The notes under the pieces: generated by a model
Seen by the model: only the letters and a program-made list of their open reading frames with translations
Database searches by the model: none
What the model was told of the DNA's origin: nothing
Shown: in pieces, positions 11,721 through 24,062 of the stretch
How the letters are laid out: every line of letters starts with the position of its first letter
Position numbering within the stretch: the stretch's first letter is position 1
Translations under genes and position numbers: made by a program
Origin: Nectonema munidae
Lineage: Eukaryota > Nematomorpha > Nectonematoida > Nectonematidae
Length of the DNA stretch: 64,000 bases
Assembly: GCA_030549495.1 (NCBI GenBank)
Contig: JAUIRK010000509.1
Location: 1,858,501-1,922,500, forward strand
Direction: 5' to 3'

Positions 11721-11858
11721 TTAATCCATTTAAGACCAAGCAAAGCAGAAAATATCTAAAAAAACGCAGACGATTTATATTCAAAGTCATTGAAAAAAGC
11801 AGACGAAGATGAAATTACTTATGTTCCAAAATAGGAACATTGGTCCTAAATGGGTTAA
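11721..11858 (+). mobile_element. piggyBac-type MITE, copy 1
   Basis: A 130-bp unit bounded by TTAA on both sides (11721-11724 and 11855-11858). Its ends are TCCATTTAAGACCAA and, inverted, CCCATTTAGGACCAA. A TTAA duplication and ends beginning CCC are typical of the piggyBac superfamily. It carries internal GCAGACGA motifs, has no coding capacity, and is about 95% identical by eye to the copy at 12595. Confidence 0.75.
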
Positions 11859-12594
11859 TGATTAATTAATCCACGAGCATTAACTATTTTAAATAGTAAA
11901 AAAGTTTTTATAGCTAACATAAGGACTTTATTCTCTCCCAGCTCCAAGAGAGTCTTGATGACACGACTAAAAAGTGCATATGCGTAATTAGTACAAAGTA
12001 GAGGTGTATCAAATACATTTGTATGTGAATTGGAATTTTATCATCCATGAAGAGAAGTAGCTTGTGCTTGTAATTTTGAATCCAACAGATTTGAGGAGGA
12101 TATGGAAAGAGAAAAAGTAGTATTACAAATCTGTGACGCGCTTCTAATACGTCAAATGATTTACGAGTATCTATTACATCAAATGTTACATATATAAAAG
12201 AAATAGGAAATAATTAATTTTTTTATTGAAGTCAATTCAAGACTTTTCTTCATCTTTCTTTTTCCCATTCTATAATTTACTTCTCTATTTTCAACCCTAA
12301 ATTTCTTCCCTTTCTTCGATATTCTTATCAAAAATCGTATTCTCTATCTAATATAATTCTAAGATTGTTTGCTATTTTTTACTTTTAGTAATTTTGGGTA
12401 CCGCCACCATTTTATAACTTTTTATAGCCCTTTATAGATAACGCCCAGCCAGATTTAATAAGTTCCAAAAAAAACCCGCCCATTAATTTGGGGTTCGGGC
12501 ATTTGTTGCTTCAAATTTGATTGAACTCACACTTTCCAATAACTTTTGTCTTTGTTGATTTAATTTTTATTTTTTTGAACACGCAAAAGCTGCT

Positions 12595-12731
12595 TTAACC
12601 CATTTAAGACCAAGCAAAGCAGACGATATCTAAAAAACGCAGACGATTTATATTCAAAGTCATTGAAAAAAGCAGACGAAGATGAAATTACTTATGTTTC
12701 AAAATAGGAACATTGGTCGTAAATGGGTTAA
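12595..12731 (+). mobile_element. piggyBac-type MITE, copy 2
   Basis: A 129-bp unit bounded by TTAA (12595-12598 and 12728-12731) with 15-bp inverted ends, CCCATTTAAGACCAA against CCCATTTACGACCAA. Three GCAGACGA copies lie inside. It has the same orientation as copy 1, 0.9 kb away, with only about six differences, so both inserted or amplified fairly recently. Confidence 0.8.
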
Positions 12732-14634
12732 CTTTATTATGTTTAAAAAATCTTGAAATGAAGTAGAATGTGCTCTTAATACCTGGTGTGAGTATATAAC
12801 GTACTTAGCTTTGATACCACAACTTCTCGTGCTCGATCCAACACCAAGCCTTCTTTGCTCATAATTTTACTAAATCTTGCTCAAAAAATACTAAAACACA
12901 AACATCAAATGACCCTGCCTCTTGATAATGGAGTAGCCAGAACGAGCCTGTGGTGCACTGCCCCCCTCCCCCATTTTTGTTCTTTAAAAAATTTAAAGCC
13001 ACTATAAAGTAATCTGCATTGATGAAGTGTTGAAATTTTTTTCGCAAAAATACCACAAGCTTCAATTTTTTAGAAAAAATTTTGTTGACTTTTAAGTTTT
13101 TGAGAAATTAGAAGAAGAAAAAGATTTATTGAAATGAAAAGAATGAAAATAAACAAGCAACAAAAGAAGACAAATTAATTAAACAATTAACCACCTGTAC
13201 TTCATTAGTAAATTATAATTATATCGAGCAATTTGAAACAAATGAAAACATAAGAAAAGAAAACATGGGATGTTAAAGTCTGCGTAGTTCCACAGGTTTA
13301 TGAAAACCGCTGGCAGGGCCTTCGCATAAAAGAGTGAAAATATATGTTTATATATACATATATATACATTGATTTATATTTACTTTGAGTAATCACATGA
13401 AAAACCATTTTTATTACACACACGTGGCAATTTGTAGTTTTCTGTAAAGAGAAGCTTTGACAAAGCTTTGAATTTTTTTGCCGAGCAACAGCTTTCACCA
13501 ATTAAACTTTTGTGACATTCATAAAATTTAACAACTTTATATCTTATGGACAGTTTTGAAAGTGATAACCTAAAATTTAGTTTGTTCTGTGAGAGTGGGT
13601 TGCGAAAAGAGTAAGAGTCTTTCTGTTTGTACGTGGTGAGATTCGGAAAAAGTCCATGAGTTGCTGAACGAAAATGAAAAAGATGAAATATAGAGTTATC
13701 TGGAAAGCTTTTAAATAGTATTCCGGCTAAAAATATTGTTCACCTCAAAAATTCATTTTTTTAAATTTCCTCACACTGGAAACAAAGAAAAAAGGAAGTA
13801 GATGAAAATTGGGTAATATTAATTCAACCTAAATCAATATCAAGGCGTGAAGGGATTGGACAACTTAGTGCATAGATAACGGATGTAGAATAAGTTGTAT
13901 TATTCTGCGCCATATAAAATGATATATACCATTTTTACTTTCAATTCATCGCTTTCATTTTAACTTCGTCTTTTTTGAATTTTAATTTCCTTATTCTTAC
14001 ATTTAGCTTAATTTAAATTAGAAATAACCCAACAGGTGTTCAAATGCTTATTATCGCCTGCCAAACCTATTGACACTTTTTTTTCTATTCGTTACAAAAG
14101 AGGGTTAAGAAACAGCATTGATATTAATGTTGCCTTCATTGAATTTTCGTCCTCTTTTTTTATGGACATAAGCGATTCATCAAAAATCACTGCTACCAAC
14201 TATTCAACAGCAAAATCTATTTTGTAGCAAAGCGAATATAATGGGAACAAAGTGATTTCAAAGCGAAGAGGAGGAAAGAAGTAAAAAACTTCAAACTTTG
14301 CAATTAAACTTCTAAGAAAGAATACTTATTGAAAGTAAGCCACTTGCTACATTCGAGTGCATTAAAGATAAAATTTAGGAACGATTGTTAATGTTGCTAT
14401 ATCGACTTTGCATAAACATGTCCAAAAAGATTGGAAAATCACCTTAAAGCAACTTCATCATGAACTGGAAAGAGTCAACGTCACTGAGATAATTCAAAAA
14501 AGTTCAATATTCTCGATATTATAGAAATAATGCACCAAATAATCCTGAAAAGTGCTTCTTCAATCTTCATAGATGAATCAGTCTTCACCTTTCAAGAAAT
14601 TTTGCAAGATCCAATTTTAGCCATAGGACTAGGC

Positions 14635-14929
14635 CTGAGATCAGCGAACTTTTTTACCCGTCAACCTCTTCATAGAACATTTGTCCTCACATCGACCCCC
14701 CACCCTACATAGAAATGTTTCATAAAAACATTAATCAATGTCCAACAATAAAGAGAAAAAATACAAACCACACATGTTTCATATATCTTATACAATGTCC
14801 TAAGAGCTAAAGCTATGTTTTGAAAGAAATAGGATATTACTACTATAAAGTAAAAAAAGCATAGCACAATTTGGTAAGTTTGTCTATCTTATCGACCCCT
14901 AAAGATATCGAGCACTTTGCCGACACCTG
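14635..14929. mobile_element. hAT-type MITE (about 295 bp)
   Basis: The left end reads CTGAGATCAGCGAACTTTTT. The right end, inverted, reads CAGGTGTCGGCAAAGTGCTC. These are imperfect terminal inverted repeats of hAT style. The flanks GACTAGGC and GTCTAGCA share five of eight positions, compatible with a decayed 8-bp duplication. A diverged relative lies at 42660-42985. It is non-coding. Confidence 0.5.
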
Positions 14930-16486
14930 GTCTAGCATAATTGTCCCTTCTTTCAGAGTCATAAAGATTAATTTGATTGCTGCCATAAATTACAATAAAA
15001 CAGTGCACTTCAAAATTTTAGAAAATTCCACTTCCATTGACTAAATCGGATTGAAAATGTTTTTTACGATTATAAAATTTAAAGTTAAAATTGAGTTTGT
15101 TAAATAATGATTCTCTAAAAAGAAAAAAGAAAATATCAAAGAAAATGGCTTCAAGTATTGTTATTTCCATATGCTTCACAATCTGTCATTTGCTTGGGCT
15201 GGGGAAATGTTCAATTCAGATACCTTTCAATAAATTTTCGTTCATTTCATTTTGTGTGTTTTTAAATATTTTTTTATTTTTCTTAACACACATATGTAGC
15301 GAATAGGAAAAGAAAGTGCACTGAGGTTTGGTATGCAATACTAATTATCTCACTTGCAAATCTGTTTTGGGTGAGAGCTTTGCAGAACAGGAATTGTGAA
15401 ACCGGCAAAAATACACGTTTTCCGTGAAAATCTTAATGCTTCACTGTTACCGTTAAAGAACATCTTTTACCGCTAAGTAAGAAACGATGATAAATATTTG
15501 GAAGTAATAAAAATAAATCGTCTTTAAAAGAAACTAATATGCCCTGTGAATAATTTAAGAAGAAGGAATTTCATTAACGTAATTTTTAGCCGGAATAACC
15601 CTAACTGAAAAATATTGGCTTGATGGTAAAAGATGTAGGATGCGAGGATACTCAAATGGCGGCAGGGCCGTTGAGATGATTAACCGTATAGTTATAGAAA
15701 TACTTACAGAATCATTGAAGAGTATAAGATATGGGCATCAAGTAAAGTAAGCAGTGCAATGCATTACAAATCAATCATTTAGTGTGCATATGTAAGTAAA
15801 AAATATGAATATTGATATAGACACAGAAAAGGAATAATGTCGAAACTGTTCTCAACCAGTCAAACTCTCATACAAGCAAAACAGTTGGGTGTGGAGCAAG
15901 AAGCCCCGTACTCTGAGATATATGCATTTTTGTATCATTTTTCAATTTGGTAGGGGGGCAAGAGTAGAGGGAAAAGATGTGAGTTTGAATTGTAAAAGAT
16001 TGCGAGTTTATGGCGTAGAGATTGTTTAGGTTTAGAGTAAAGAGCTCATCTAAAGAGTTTTTCATCTTCCTATGATTTTGAATGATACAGAGGTGAAATA
16101 ATAAAGACTGCATTCAAACAAATCTAAATCCTTTACATACCGCCTTTTTGACAAACCGATCTTTTTGCTACCCTCCATGAGGTTTCGGTTTAGAGAGATT
16201 TTACTCTAATATAAAACGATATGAGAAACCTGTTTTCAAATTTTTTTATCTTAACAAGACATTTTATAATTTTAGGTTATTTTTCAACAATATTAAATAG
16301 AATTTTGAAAATTGAATGTCAAAAAATGAGTTTTTTAAATAAGTTTATGGGGCGCGAATAGAATAGAATATATACAGTGACAGATAATAATTGATTCATG
16401 AGTTATTTTGAAATAGTTGTTTAAAGAGTTAATTAATTGGCAAAGTTATTATGCAATGCATCTTTTAGGTAAACTTTTTTAAAGGA

Positions 16487-16550
16487 TAAAGTCAATTTTT
16501 TTGAGTTGTTAGGTCAATTTTTGAAGGATCATAGGTCAACTTTTGTTGCT
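16487..16550. repeat. GTCAATTTT-type short repeats, second cluster
   Basis: Three irregular iterations (AAAGTCAATTTTTTTG, AGGTCAATTTTTG, AGGTCAACTTTTGTTG), matching the motif cluster at 7387-7545 in the same gene. Confidence 0.4.
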
Positions 16551-17182
16551 TCTTAGGAGCATACTTTATATTTATTTCTGTGTTTCTGTGTATATTTTAT
16601 ACAATTCTATCTTGTCTTCGCATAAAACTGGTCTGAAAAGTTAAAAAGCGTAGAAAAAGCTTAAGTATTCTTTACTTTTTACCCATGAGTATATTGCAGT
16701 GACAAAAATGTTAATAACTTTCTATTCAGTTACTTTTGTGAAAAATTAATACTTCGCATCTTATTTGGGTTATAATTCTGAGAAAAAGTTAACGTAAAGA
16801 AACTGGACTTACTGAAATTCTAGTTCTTCAATCTAAAGATTCATAAATTGACCTCATAAAGTAAATTCAAAAATCGAAAATAAATTTTTACGAAAAAATA
16901 AAATAAAATTTTTAGACTTATTCAAACTTAAATTCACACTTTTCAAAATAAATAACGTAGTTTTGAAGTGTATTGGAGGATGGAATAGCAATCATTATGG
17001 ATAGGAATTATTGCATTTGTGTATATAGTATAATTTTGTATATGCAGATTTGAAGCCAAATGAATTAAGAATGAAGAATGCTTTTAAACAAAAGGTGTGC
17101 TTAATATTACATATTGTCTCTACAAAATAAAACTGGAGTGTGTTTTGAATGGGCTTTGAACCTACATTTTAATTTTTTGCAG

Positions 17183-17567
17183 CAAGCAATGCAACGTCAC
17201 GAACGTTAGAACAGTTTTACCAAGAAGCAAGCGTTGCCTCGAAGAAGAGCTTCCTAACATCCTTTTGTACGGAAAAAGGAGAAAATGAAGGAGGTCAAAG
17301 TAAAAATTTGCGTGAAATCTTCCCTGAACAAGAAAGAGGAGAAAGTTCATTTAAAAAAGCAAAGGTGTCTTTGCAATCCGCTTATGTCCCAGGCAGCAAT
17401 CCTGTTACAACGAGAACGGAGAGAATGGAAGTTGACTTGACAACCAAAGAGTTTGTCAAGATCCCCAAAAGACAGGAAGGCAATATTAAAGCGAGCAAGC
17501 ACTTGATGAACAAGCAAAACAACTTTGACAAAAAACAAATGATCTTGTGCACAAAATGCCTTAAAAA
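17183..17567 (+). CDS. IRF2BP: IRF2BP-like gene, exon 4 (start of RING)
   Basis: Begins after TTTTTTGCAG and encodes SNATSRTLEQFYQEASVAS, a polar Lys/Glu/Ser-rich region, then a C-terminal QMILCTKCLK that supplies the first Cys pair of the RING. It ends at an AAAAA|GTAAGA donor (17568-17569), leaving two bases. The next exon at 19329 supplies one base and continues with FVQC. The spacing then equals that of vertebrate IRF2BP (CTLC-x10-FVQC-x6-HKFCFPC). A second acceptor, GCAAG|C, lies 4 nt downstream and is in phase with exon 1 directly. The exon is clearly richer in G+C than its introns. Confidence 0.9.
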
Positions 17568-19328
17568 GTAAGAACCGAAATTCATCATTATAATAATAAT
17601 AATAATGACACATTCACCGCAACGAGACCCTTCGCCCACGCGAAACTTCGCTGTGTCATACTTCGGCGCTTAAAAGTTATTTGGGTTTACAAAGGCATAA
17701 AATAGGTGCAATAAACCGTATTGCAGGTGTAGTCCTGACTTGATCTAAAGATGTGACCTATGAGTTGCACTTTATGCAATGCGATATTAGCTATCAATGA
17801 TTTCTTATCATTTATACGATTTAAAGTTAACGCGCAGTACTGATATTGAACCCACCTGCATCGCCCCACACTCTGTTTTTTTTAAATGTTTAAAAACCTA
17901 CTCATCTTTGACAAATGATGGTTGTAATCCTATATGATAAACTATAGATTTAAAGATTTTTCATTTGTAAAATAGGATCTTATTTTTTAGGGTCAAAATC
18001 TTTTTGAAGCTCCCAATATTAGATCATTACTTACATTTCCTAATTCTTTTTTTTGTAAATATATTTGATTATAGATATCATCGTAGTTTTGTTTTCTCAC
18101 TTTATTCGGTGGGTGTTCTAAGTTCTTATCTATACATCCTTTTTAATTGGCTTTCCTGAATTTTTTAGTCTTTCCGTTAATAATTTTTACAAAGGCCAAG
18201 AATTTTTTAGATAGACGAACGTTCTTTGCAGTTAAGAGACGCATTCTGAATATTCCTTCAGAAATAGATCCAATGTTCTTAAGATAGGACTAGGTAAATG
18301 AGAGCCAATTCAAATACCGGATATAATTTTTGGTAAACATTTTCCTACTGGTTTTGCTTTTGATATTATTTACTCTAATTGTGTATACAAAGTATAGTTA
18401 CAACAGGAAAATATAAGTTTGTAAAATTTAAATTGCATAATCATCACTCACCGCACACTTTGTGAAAGACGCGTTTGAGCTATTGAAACCTCGTCAGTTC
18501 CAAATTTGACAAAAGCGACTGAGGCTAGTTGCATGAAGCTAACTTCTAACATCAACTTGACGACAGTTGAAAATTAACGGAGAGAACCTCAAGAACTCCC
18601 AAGGTCTATTTGAACTCTATTATTCATTCATTATGAATAATTTCATTATATTTTAACGTCAATCTGAATCTAATTTTACTATTTAATTAAAATGATAACT
18701 TTAAGTGTTTTTTAAAAATTCGGTAATGCTAAGTTATGTTTATTTGGTCATAAAAATCTATACAAATTTTAGATAACATATGGCACAAAATCAAGAAAAA
18801 GATAAAAATTTATCTTTATTTTTTGACTCACTTTTCTTGGATTTACTTTTGACGTGGCTGCACAAAAGGCTAATCAAAGCAGCTTACTCTCTCCCTAAAA
18901 TTCTTTGAGAATTCTTTGGAAAGTAATAGACTAGGATCGAACAATCTAGATTAGAACATGCTGGACTTAGAATAAAACTCGTCTTTAGATTTATATATGC
19001 TCTTGAAAATTGGAAAGAGCATCGTGATTTGCTTTGACCCTCCCTCTCCACCGGTTCTCAAAATCAATAAAAAATTATTGCGGTATAGGAGTGGGAGTAA
19101 TATTTATAAAAACCGGGAATAAGAGTAGGAGTAAGCGTAAAATTATAACTACTCCCAAGCCCTGCTCTGAACACACAAAAATGAGGCTTCAATATTAGGA
19201 AGCGATCTTGCATAGAGTGTGCTGCACTTAGTTGTGATGATCGAATGCCAATCACTCATCTCAATATAAATTGAAGTTTGGGTTGTGCGTGTTATTTCTG
19301 ATGGATGAAGCATCTGTACTTGTTTTAG
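17568..19328 (+). other. Intron 4 of the IRF2BP-like gene
   Basis: 1.76 kb. It contains a TAA-type microsatellite (about 17586-17605) and GGAGTAAGAGT-like repeats at 19080-19165. A slightly less A+T-rich block at 18470-18600 has no open frame. There is no gene. Confidence 0.6.
19080..19165. repeat. GGAGTRRGAGTA-type repeats, possible MITE end
   Basis: Irregular iterations of GGAGTGGGAGTAA and GAGTAGGAGTAAG are followed by ACTCCCAAGCCCTGCTCTG. Inverted, the latter reads CAGGGCTTGGGAGT, which resembles a hAT-type terminus. No opposite end was found. Confidence 0.3.
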
Positions 19329-19581
19329 AATCGATAACCTTTACTTTGTTCAATGCCCTTCCAGCTACCTTCACAAGTACTGCTTTGACTGCACAAAATC
19401 AAGTATAGAGACTCACGATAGAAATGGCGATGTACATTGCCCATCTGGAGAAAAGTGTACTCTCAATGGCTCCGATATTCCTTGGTCATTTATGAAGGAA
19501 GAAATCGTAAAAATAATGAACGCAACGGGCCTTTCCAAAGCCAAAAATGGTCAATTCTATAACACCACACCTATCACTTGA
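19329..19581 (+). CDS. IRF2BP: IRF2BP-like gene, terminal exon (C3HC4 RING)
   Basis: The acceptor GTTTTAG is at 19327-19328. The exon encodes IDNLYFVQCPSSYLHKYCFD, then THDRNGDVHCPSGEKCTLNG and SDIPWSFMKEEIVKIM, an unmistakable IRF2BP RING tail (family text [27 protein letters not shown]). With exon 4 the zinc ligands are C-x2-C, C, H-x2-C-x2-C, C-x5-C. About 18 non-conserved residues follow, then TGA at 19579-19581. In this family the RING is the C-terminal domain, linked to ubiquitin-ligase and corepressor functions. An apparent acceptor at 19363-19364 is rejected because it would delete the FVQC zinc ligand. Confidence 0.95.
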
Positions 19582-19656
19582 AGAAGTCAATTTACATTCA
19601 CTTTTATTTTCTTTAATGCACTTTTCCCAACCTCTATATATTTCACAATTATTTGT

Positions 19657-19662
19657 AATAAA
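19657..19662 (+). terminator. Candidate polyadenylation signal AATAAA
   Basis: Canonical hexamer 76 nt after the IRF2BP-like stop codon, in the correct orientation. In A+T-rich DNA a chance match is possible, but the position is typical. Confidence 0.5.
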
Positions 19663-20558
19663 ATTACTTCGAAGTCAAAACAATGAGAAGCATCAAAGAG
19701 TACAAATTAGCAAAATACTGGAAGTCCTTGCTGTAACGCTGAACGTAAGCGTAGTAAGAAAACTTTATTTAAATTCAAATTGTATGGTTTTCTGGATCTA
19801 ACTTCTGTGGTATCTTCTTTTGGCTCATTGATAGCTTTGCGCATGTGGCTCATGGTTAGCCTTTTGTGAAGAAGCATAGATCCAAGAAGTTTTGCCATGT
19901 AGAGTGGTATGAGTTTTCAAAGTGATGATGAAAGAAGAGAAAAAACCGTTCTTTGTTGAAGCAAAGTACATATATATATATACGTGTGTACATGCATATG
20001 TGAGCTACCATCTGTGTTGACAAGGTCTTGCGACTTAAGTATGTCTTGTGGTTAGGAACAAATTCAATTAATGATATACGTATGTACAAGTATAGTATGT
20101 ACAAAATTAATAAGAGTCTGGCACCACAGGTAGATTAGCTTCATTATCGTGAGAATCAAGAAGATTTGAAGGTTTAGAAGATAAGGAAAGATTTAAGAAA
20201 AGAATCGCGAAAAGTTTTCAGTGATTAATTAATCAAAAAAAGATTTAAGTAGGAATGAAATAAAAATAAATAAAAAAGAAAAAAAAGATGTAAAAAAAAT
20301 AAGGAGCATAGATAATTGTGATATAAAATGAGTTGTGTATAGAGGTATAGGTGAGTGATTACGCATAAAAGTAAGACATGATAGAAAATTTAAAAGTAAC
20401 AAAAAATGCAAGATATAAGAGAATGCGATGAGAATGAGTTTTTTGGTAGTCAGAGTGAGGAAAAAGTTTCTATCAGTTTAAGTAAGTATAAATGAATTAT
20501 ATAATAGTGTTAAGCACGGTTTATTTTATACGTAACACATTTTTTGAACAAATAGTAG
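19663..20558. other. Intergenic, nothing recognised
   Basis: A+T-rich with a TA/TG microsatellite-like run at about 19970-20000 and A-rich tracts near 20235-20300. There is no gene. Confidence 0.5.
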
Positions 20559-22421
20559 CTATATAGCAAAGTCGAAACTATTCTTCAAGCATTTCGTTGA
20601 CTTTATTGTTCTGTAAATAAGTGTCTTGAAAGGTGGATGGAGATTTAGTTCTGAAAAATGTAACAAATATTTGGATCTCGTATCGTAAGGAGGCTGTTTC
20701 TCATTTGTAATAAAGACTTTTGAAAACTGAGTATAGTGTGTTGTGCAATAATAGAAAAAGATGCAGTCCATTAGAACGTTAAGTTCATAAATATTCAATT
20801 CAGAGTTGGAACAAAAAATTGTGCAATTTCAAGAGTTTTTTATTTAATTTATCAAGAAGTGAGAGGTTAGAAGAACCCCAAATAATGTTTGTATACTTAA
20901 GAATAATATAGCAATTTTCTAGAGTCTAAAGATAAAGATTTTTTTAAGCTTGAAAAAAATTCCAGAAAAATGAAGTACTTTAGTACTGATTGATTTCGTA
21001 CGAAGTGACCAAGCGAGAATTCTCATAAAATTCAATACTCTAATATTTCAACGTCTCTAATTTTTATAAGGCAGTTCTCCAATTTAGGTTTTTTTGTAAA
21101 AACTAAATAACTGCATTTTTCTAAATTTAAGCTCATTATATTATGACATGATCTCTGCAGATATAAATGTCAGATAACACCTTATTTACATCATTTACAG
21201 AAGCAGATGAGGAGAGTTTGAACGTTAATGTGACGTCATCAGTATAGATCGTAGGCCAGCAAAATTTAGGTAATTGATACACAAGTTGATTTATGTAGAG
21301 AATGAATAAAAGTGGGCCCAATATTGACCTGAGAAACGCCACTATTAGTATGGAACACTTCAGATTGTAGACCACTAAAAGAAACAAAAGAAGTTCGGTT
21401 GCAAAGATAAGCTTTTAACCAGTTTTAAATATATGATCTAACGCCTATTTTGTATAACTTGTAAAGTAGTAAGAAGCAAACAGTTCCAAAACATACAAAA
21501 CAAAAAAGGGGAAAAAGGGGGGGAAGGGAGGTTGGGGGAATTCCCCTAGAAAAAAAAAAATTTCCTTTTAAAAAAAAGGGGGGGGGGTAATGAAGAGTAT
21601 TCTACAAATTTCATGAGAGAATGTTAATAAAACAGATATAAACCTGAAGTGATTTGTAGAAGTGCCTCTTTTATTAGATTTAAGAATCCGAACAACTCTA
21701 CTCAATTTTAAAGTTTTTGGAAAAATTCTGAAAAATAAGAGGAGTTAAAGAGAAAAGCTAAAACATCAACTATTATGGGAAGAGGGGAATTTATGATGCA
21801 CGGGGTTACCTTCATCAAATCCAGAACTCTTCTTGTTTTTAATTGAAGTAGCAGCTAAGATTATATAATCAGAAGAAATCTGAAGGGCGAGAAAAGATTT
21901 TTCATTAAATTTATTAACTTGTCAGCAAATTCTAAGTTATCCTTGGTAGGAATACTATCGGTACTCTGGAAAGCTCGAGCAAAATCATTACAATTAAAAA
22001 TTGTATTTTTCTGAGATTCATTCTCTTTTAAAATATTATTTATATTTTTCCAAATCTTTTTTTATTGCTATTCAAAAGTTGATCTTGGAAAAAACAGATT
22101 TGGCCGAGTGAATTCAAGACTTAAGTTTTGTATTTCAAGATATTTTTATATTTAGCATGAGTATACGCATTATTTAATTTTTTATTTACTTTGTATACCT
22201 TTTCTTTAAGAAGTTTCAATTTTTTAAAGGTGTCATTGAACCAAGGTTTATGGAATGGGCTTGAAGCTTTGGATTTTACTAAAGGAAACGCTTTATTAAA
22301 CACATTCCTAAAAGAAACGAAAAACATTTCAAAAGACATTTTTGTGCTGGGTGATAAAAGAACATTTTTGAAATTAGTATTCTCTATAGAAAATGAACAA
22401 AATTTGTTTTATTTGTATTAG
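20559..22421 (-). mobile_element. Degenerate Jockey/CR1-type LINE ORF2
   Basis: Pieces of one reverse-transcriptase gene lie in order on the minus strand. 22339-22121 is the linker before the RT (KPWFNDTFKKLKLLKEKVYK). About 21480-21360 is NWLKAYLCNRTSFVSFSG. 21350-21200 is SILGPLLFILYINQL and the catalytic YTDDVTLTF. About 21130-20990 is LNLEKCSYLVFTKK. 20690-20560 is PPYDTRSKYLL followed by the C-terminal stretch. Order and spacing match a Jockey/CR1-like ORF2, but several frame changes and stops break it. The endonuclease end is not seen, so the copy is 5'-truncated. A homopolymer-rich patch (21482-21588) interrupts the RT. Confidence 0.75.
21482..21588. other. Homopolymer-rich anomalous patch inside the LINE
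   Basis: About 100 bases of alternating runs of G (up to 10), A (up to 11) and T. They fit neither the A+T-rich background nor the reverse-transcriptase frame around them. The patch could be a genuine low-complexity insertion or low-quality assembled sequence. Confidence 0.5.
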
Positions 22422-24062
22422 AGAAGAAGCGCTTATAGACATATTTATTATAGATTCTATCATCTAGACTAGATCAAAAAATTGTTCAAAAATAGAAACA
22501 CATATAATGGTCGGAAATATTACAGTCGATATTAAATGTTTTTATTTCTGTTTAAAAACGAATTAAATATTCTAAATATTTTCATAATTCTAAATATTTG
22601 TGAAGTAAATGAACGAATGTAAACGCGTACTAATTTATGTAACTTTAAAATAAAATAGCGCCCTATATTAATTGTAATAGCTTGGTGCTTTTACTAGTTT
22701 AATCGAGCAAATTAGCTAGCCACTTCACTGTAATAGCTTGCAATTAAGAAGAAGAGGAAAGAAGACCTTGCGAACACATTTTGTTTTGATTTACTCAATA
22801 AAGTTCTTCTTCTAGGAAATTAGCTTCGATATTTCAAGTAACGAATCCTATAATATCTATGTGTAATGAAAAGGAGTTTACTTCTTCAACTTAGATTCCC
22901 CTTTTCACTCTTGACTGAAAAGATGACCGGAGTATACTTCCGAATTTCAAAGTTCATGAAGATCTTTGAAATCAGTGAAGTTCTTGACATTTTTTACAGA
23001 AAGCGAAAACATAAAAATACTAGACATATATTGTATTCAATTTTCAACTTCAGGTTAGAAAGCGATTAATTTTTCCAATTCTTTACACTTGTCTCGCGTA
23101 TTTTGACGAGCAATGTGAGATAATGGTATTCATCAAGCCGCTGGATAAAAGCATCTTATAAAATCTACTTCATCTATAGATTCTCGCAAACGTTGAAACT
23201 CCCAAATAATTCGAAACTAGCAAATGCAAAATATTTCATTATCAAAAAATTGATTTATACGTGTCAGCTCATCTCAAAAAAGATTTTTATTTAAATAATA
23301 ATTATATAAAGATTTTACCGTGATGCTCATTTTTATGAAAAGCAATTTAACGTGTCAAAAATCGATTAAACGGGGGAATCAAGGTTTAACCTTCTAAATG
23401 AATTCTGTTTGTAGTATTTCTCTGCTAATTATTCTCTTAATTTACTTAAACTAAACTAACTTTTCGTGTTTAATTCACTAAAAATATTTCATTTCTCAGT
23501 AAATTAGGAATCTCAAAATGAATCTCCATCGTTTTGAATACAAATTTGTTATCAGCTGGTAGTTTGTCTATACGTCATTTCTTCATTTATATATAATGAA
23601 TACCAGAATTTTCTTGGTAGCTCTTCTTTCATCAGAAATTTATTTTCTGCAATCTGTGCTCGAATAAAATTTTAAGGATAAATTTTAAACAGATTTTACG
23701 CGCTCTCTAATCATTCTGATTCCCATTAAAGGCCAACACTTGATCAATTCACATAAATATTACATAAAATTTTCTATTATCCTATATAATTTTTATAGGA
23801 TTTTTTTATAGTAAAATAATAAATAAATATATTTTTATCATCATAAAGTTTCTAAACTTTCCATAATTCAATGTTCCTCTAGAATTTATAGGACCATTGT
23901 CTGCAACCCCAGATGTTAAGTTGAAAGAGTAATATATTCATTTTTTTTTATAACAGATGAGATCTAATCATTCTTGAGAAATCATTACACATTTAGCTAG
24001 CTATTATTCATCTATCATATTTTGTTTAGTTTTCAATTTCATTCTAAGTTTTTATCTTTTGT
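22422..24062. other. Intergenic, nothing recognised
   Basis: A+T-rich. The short plus-strand open frame at 22866-23069 has no family similarity that I know of. Confidence 0.5.

Larger units (their letters stand above)
11466..17182 (+). other. Intron 3 of the IRF2BP-like gene
   Basis: About 5.7 kb. It contains two near-identical TTAA-flanked MITEs (11721-11858, 12595-12731), a hAT-type MITE (14635-14929), a short C-run at 12960-12972 and a second cluster of GTCAATTTT-type motifs (16487-16550). I see no gene in the remaining A+T-rich sequence. Confidence 0.6.

Noticed and set aside
17761-17800. A HFMQCD reading near 17.77 kb as a missing RING micro-exon
   Set aside because: No GT donor follows it and its frame is closed. 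The true FVQC ligand is encoded at the start of the exon beginning at 19329, with exact family spacing.
19363-19365. CCAG acceptor at 19363-19364 for the last IRF2BP exon
   Set aside because: It is in phase, but it would delete the conserved FVQC segment. The upstream TTTTAG acceptor at 19327-19328 is also in phase and restores it.
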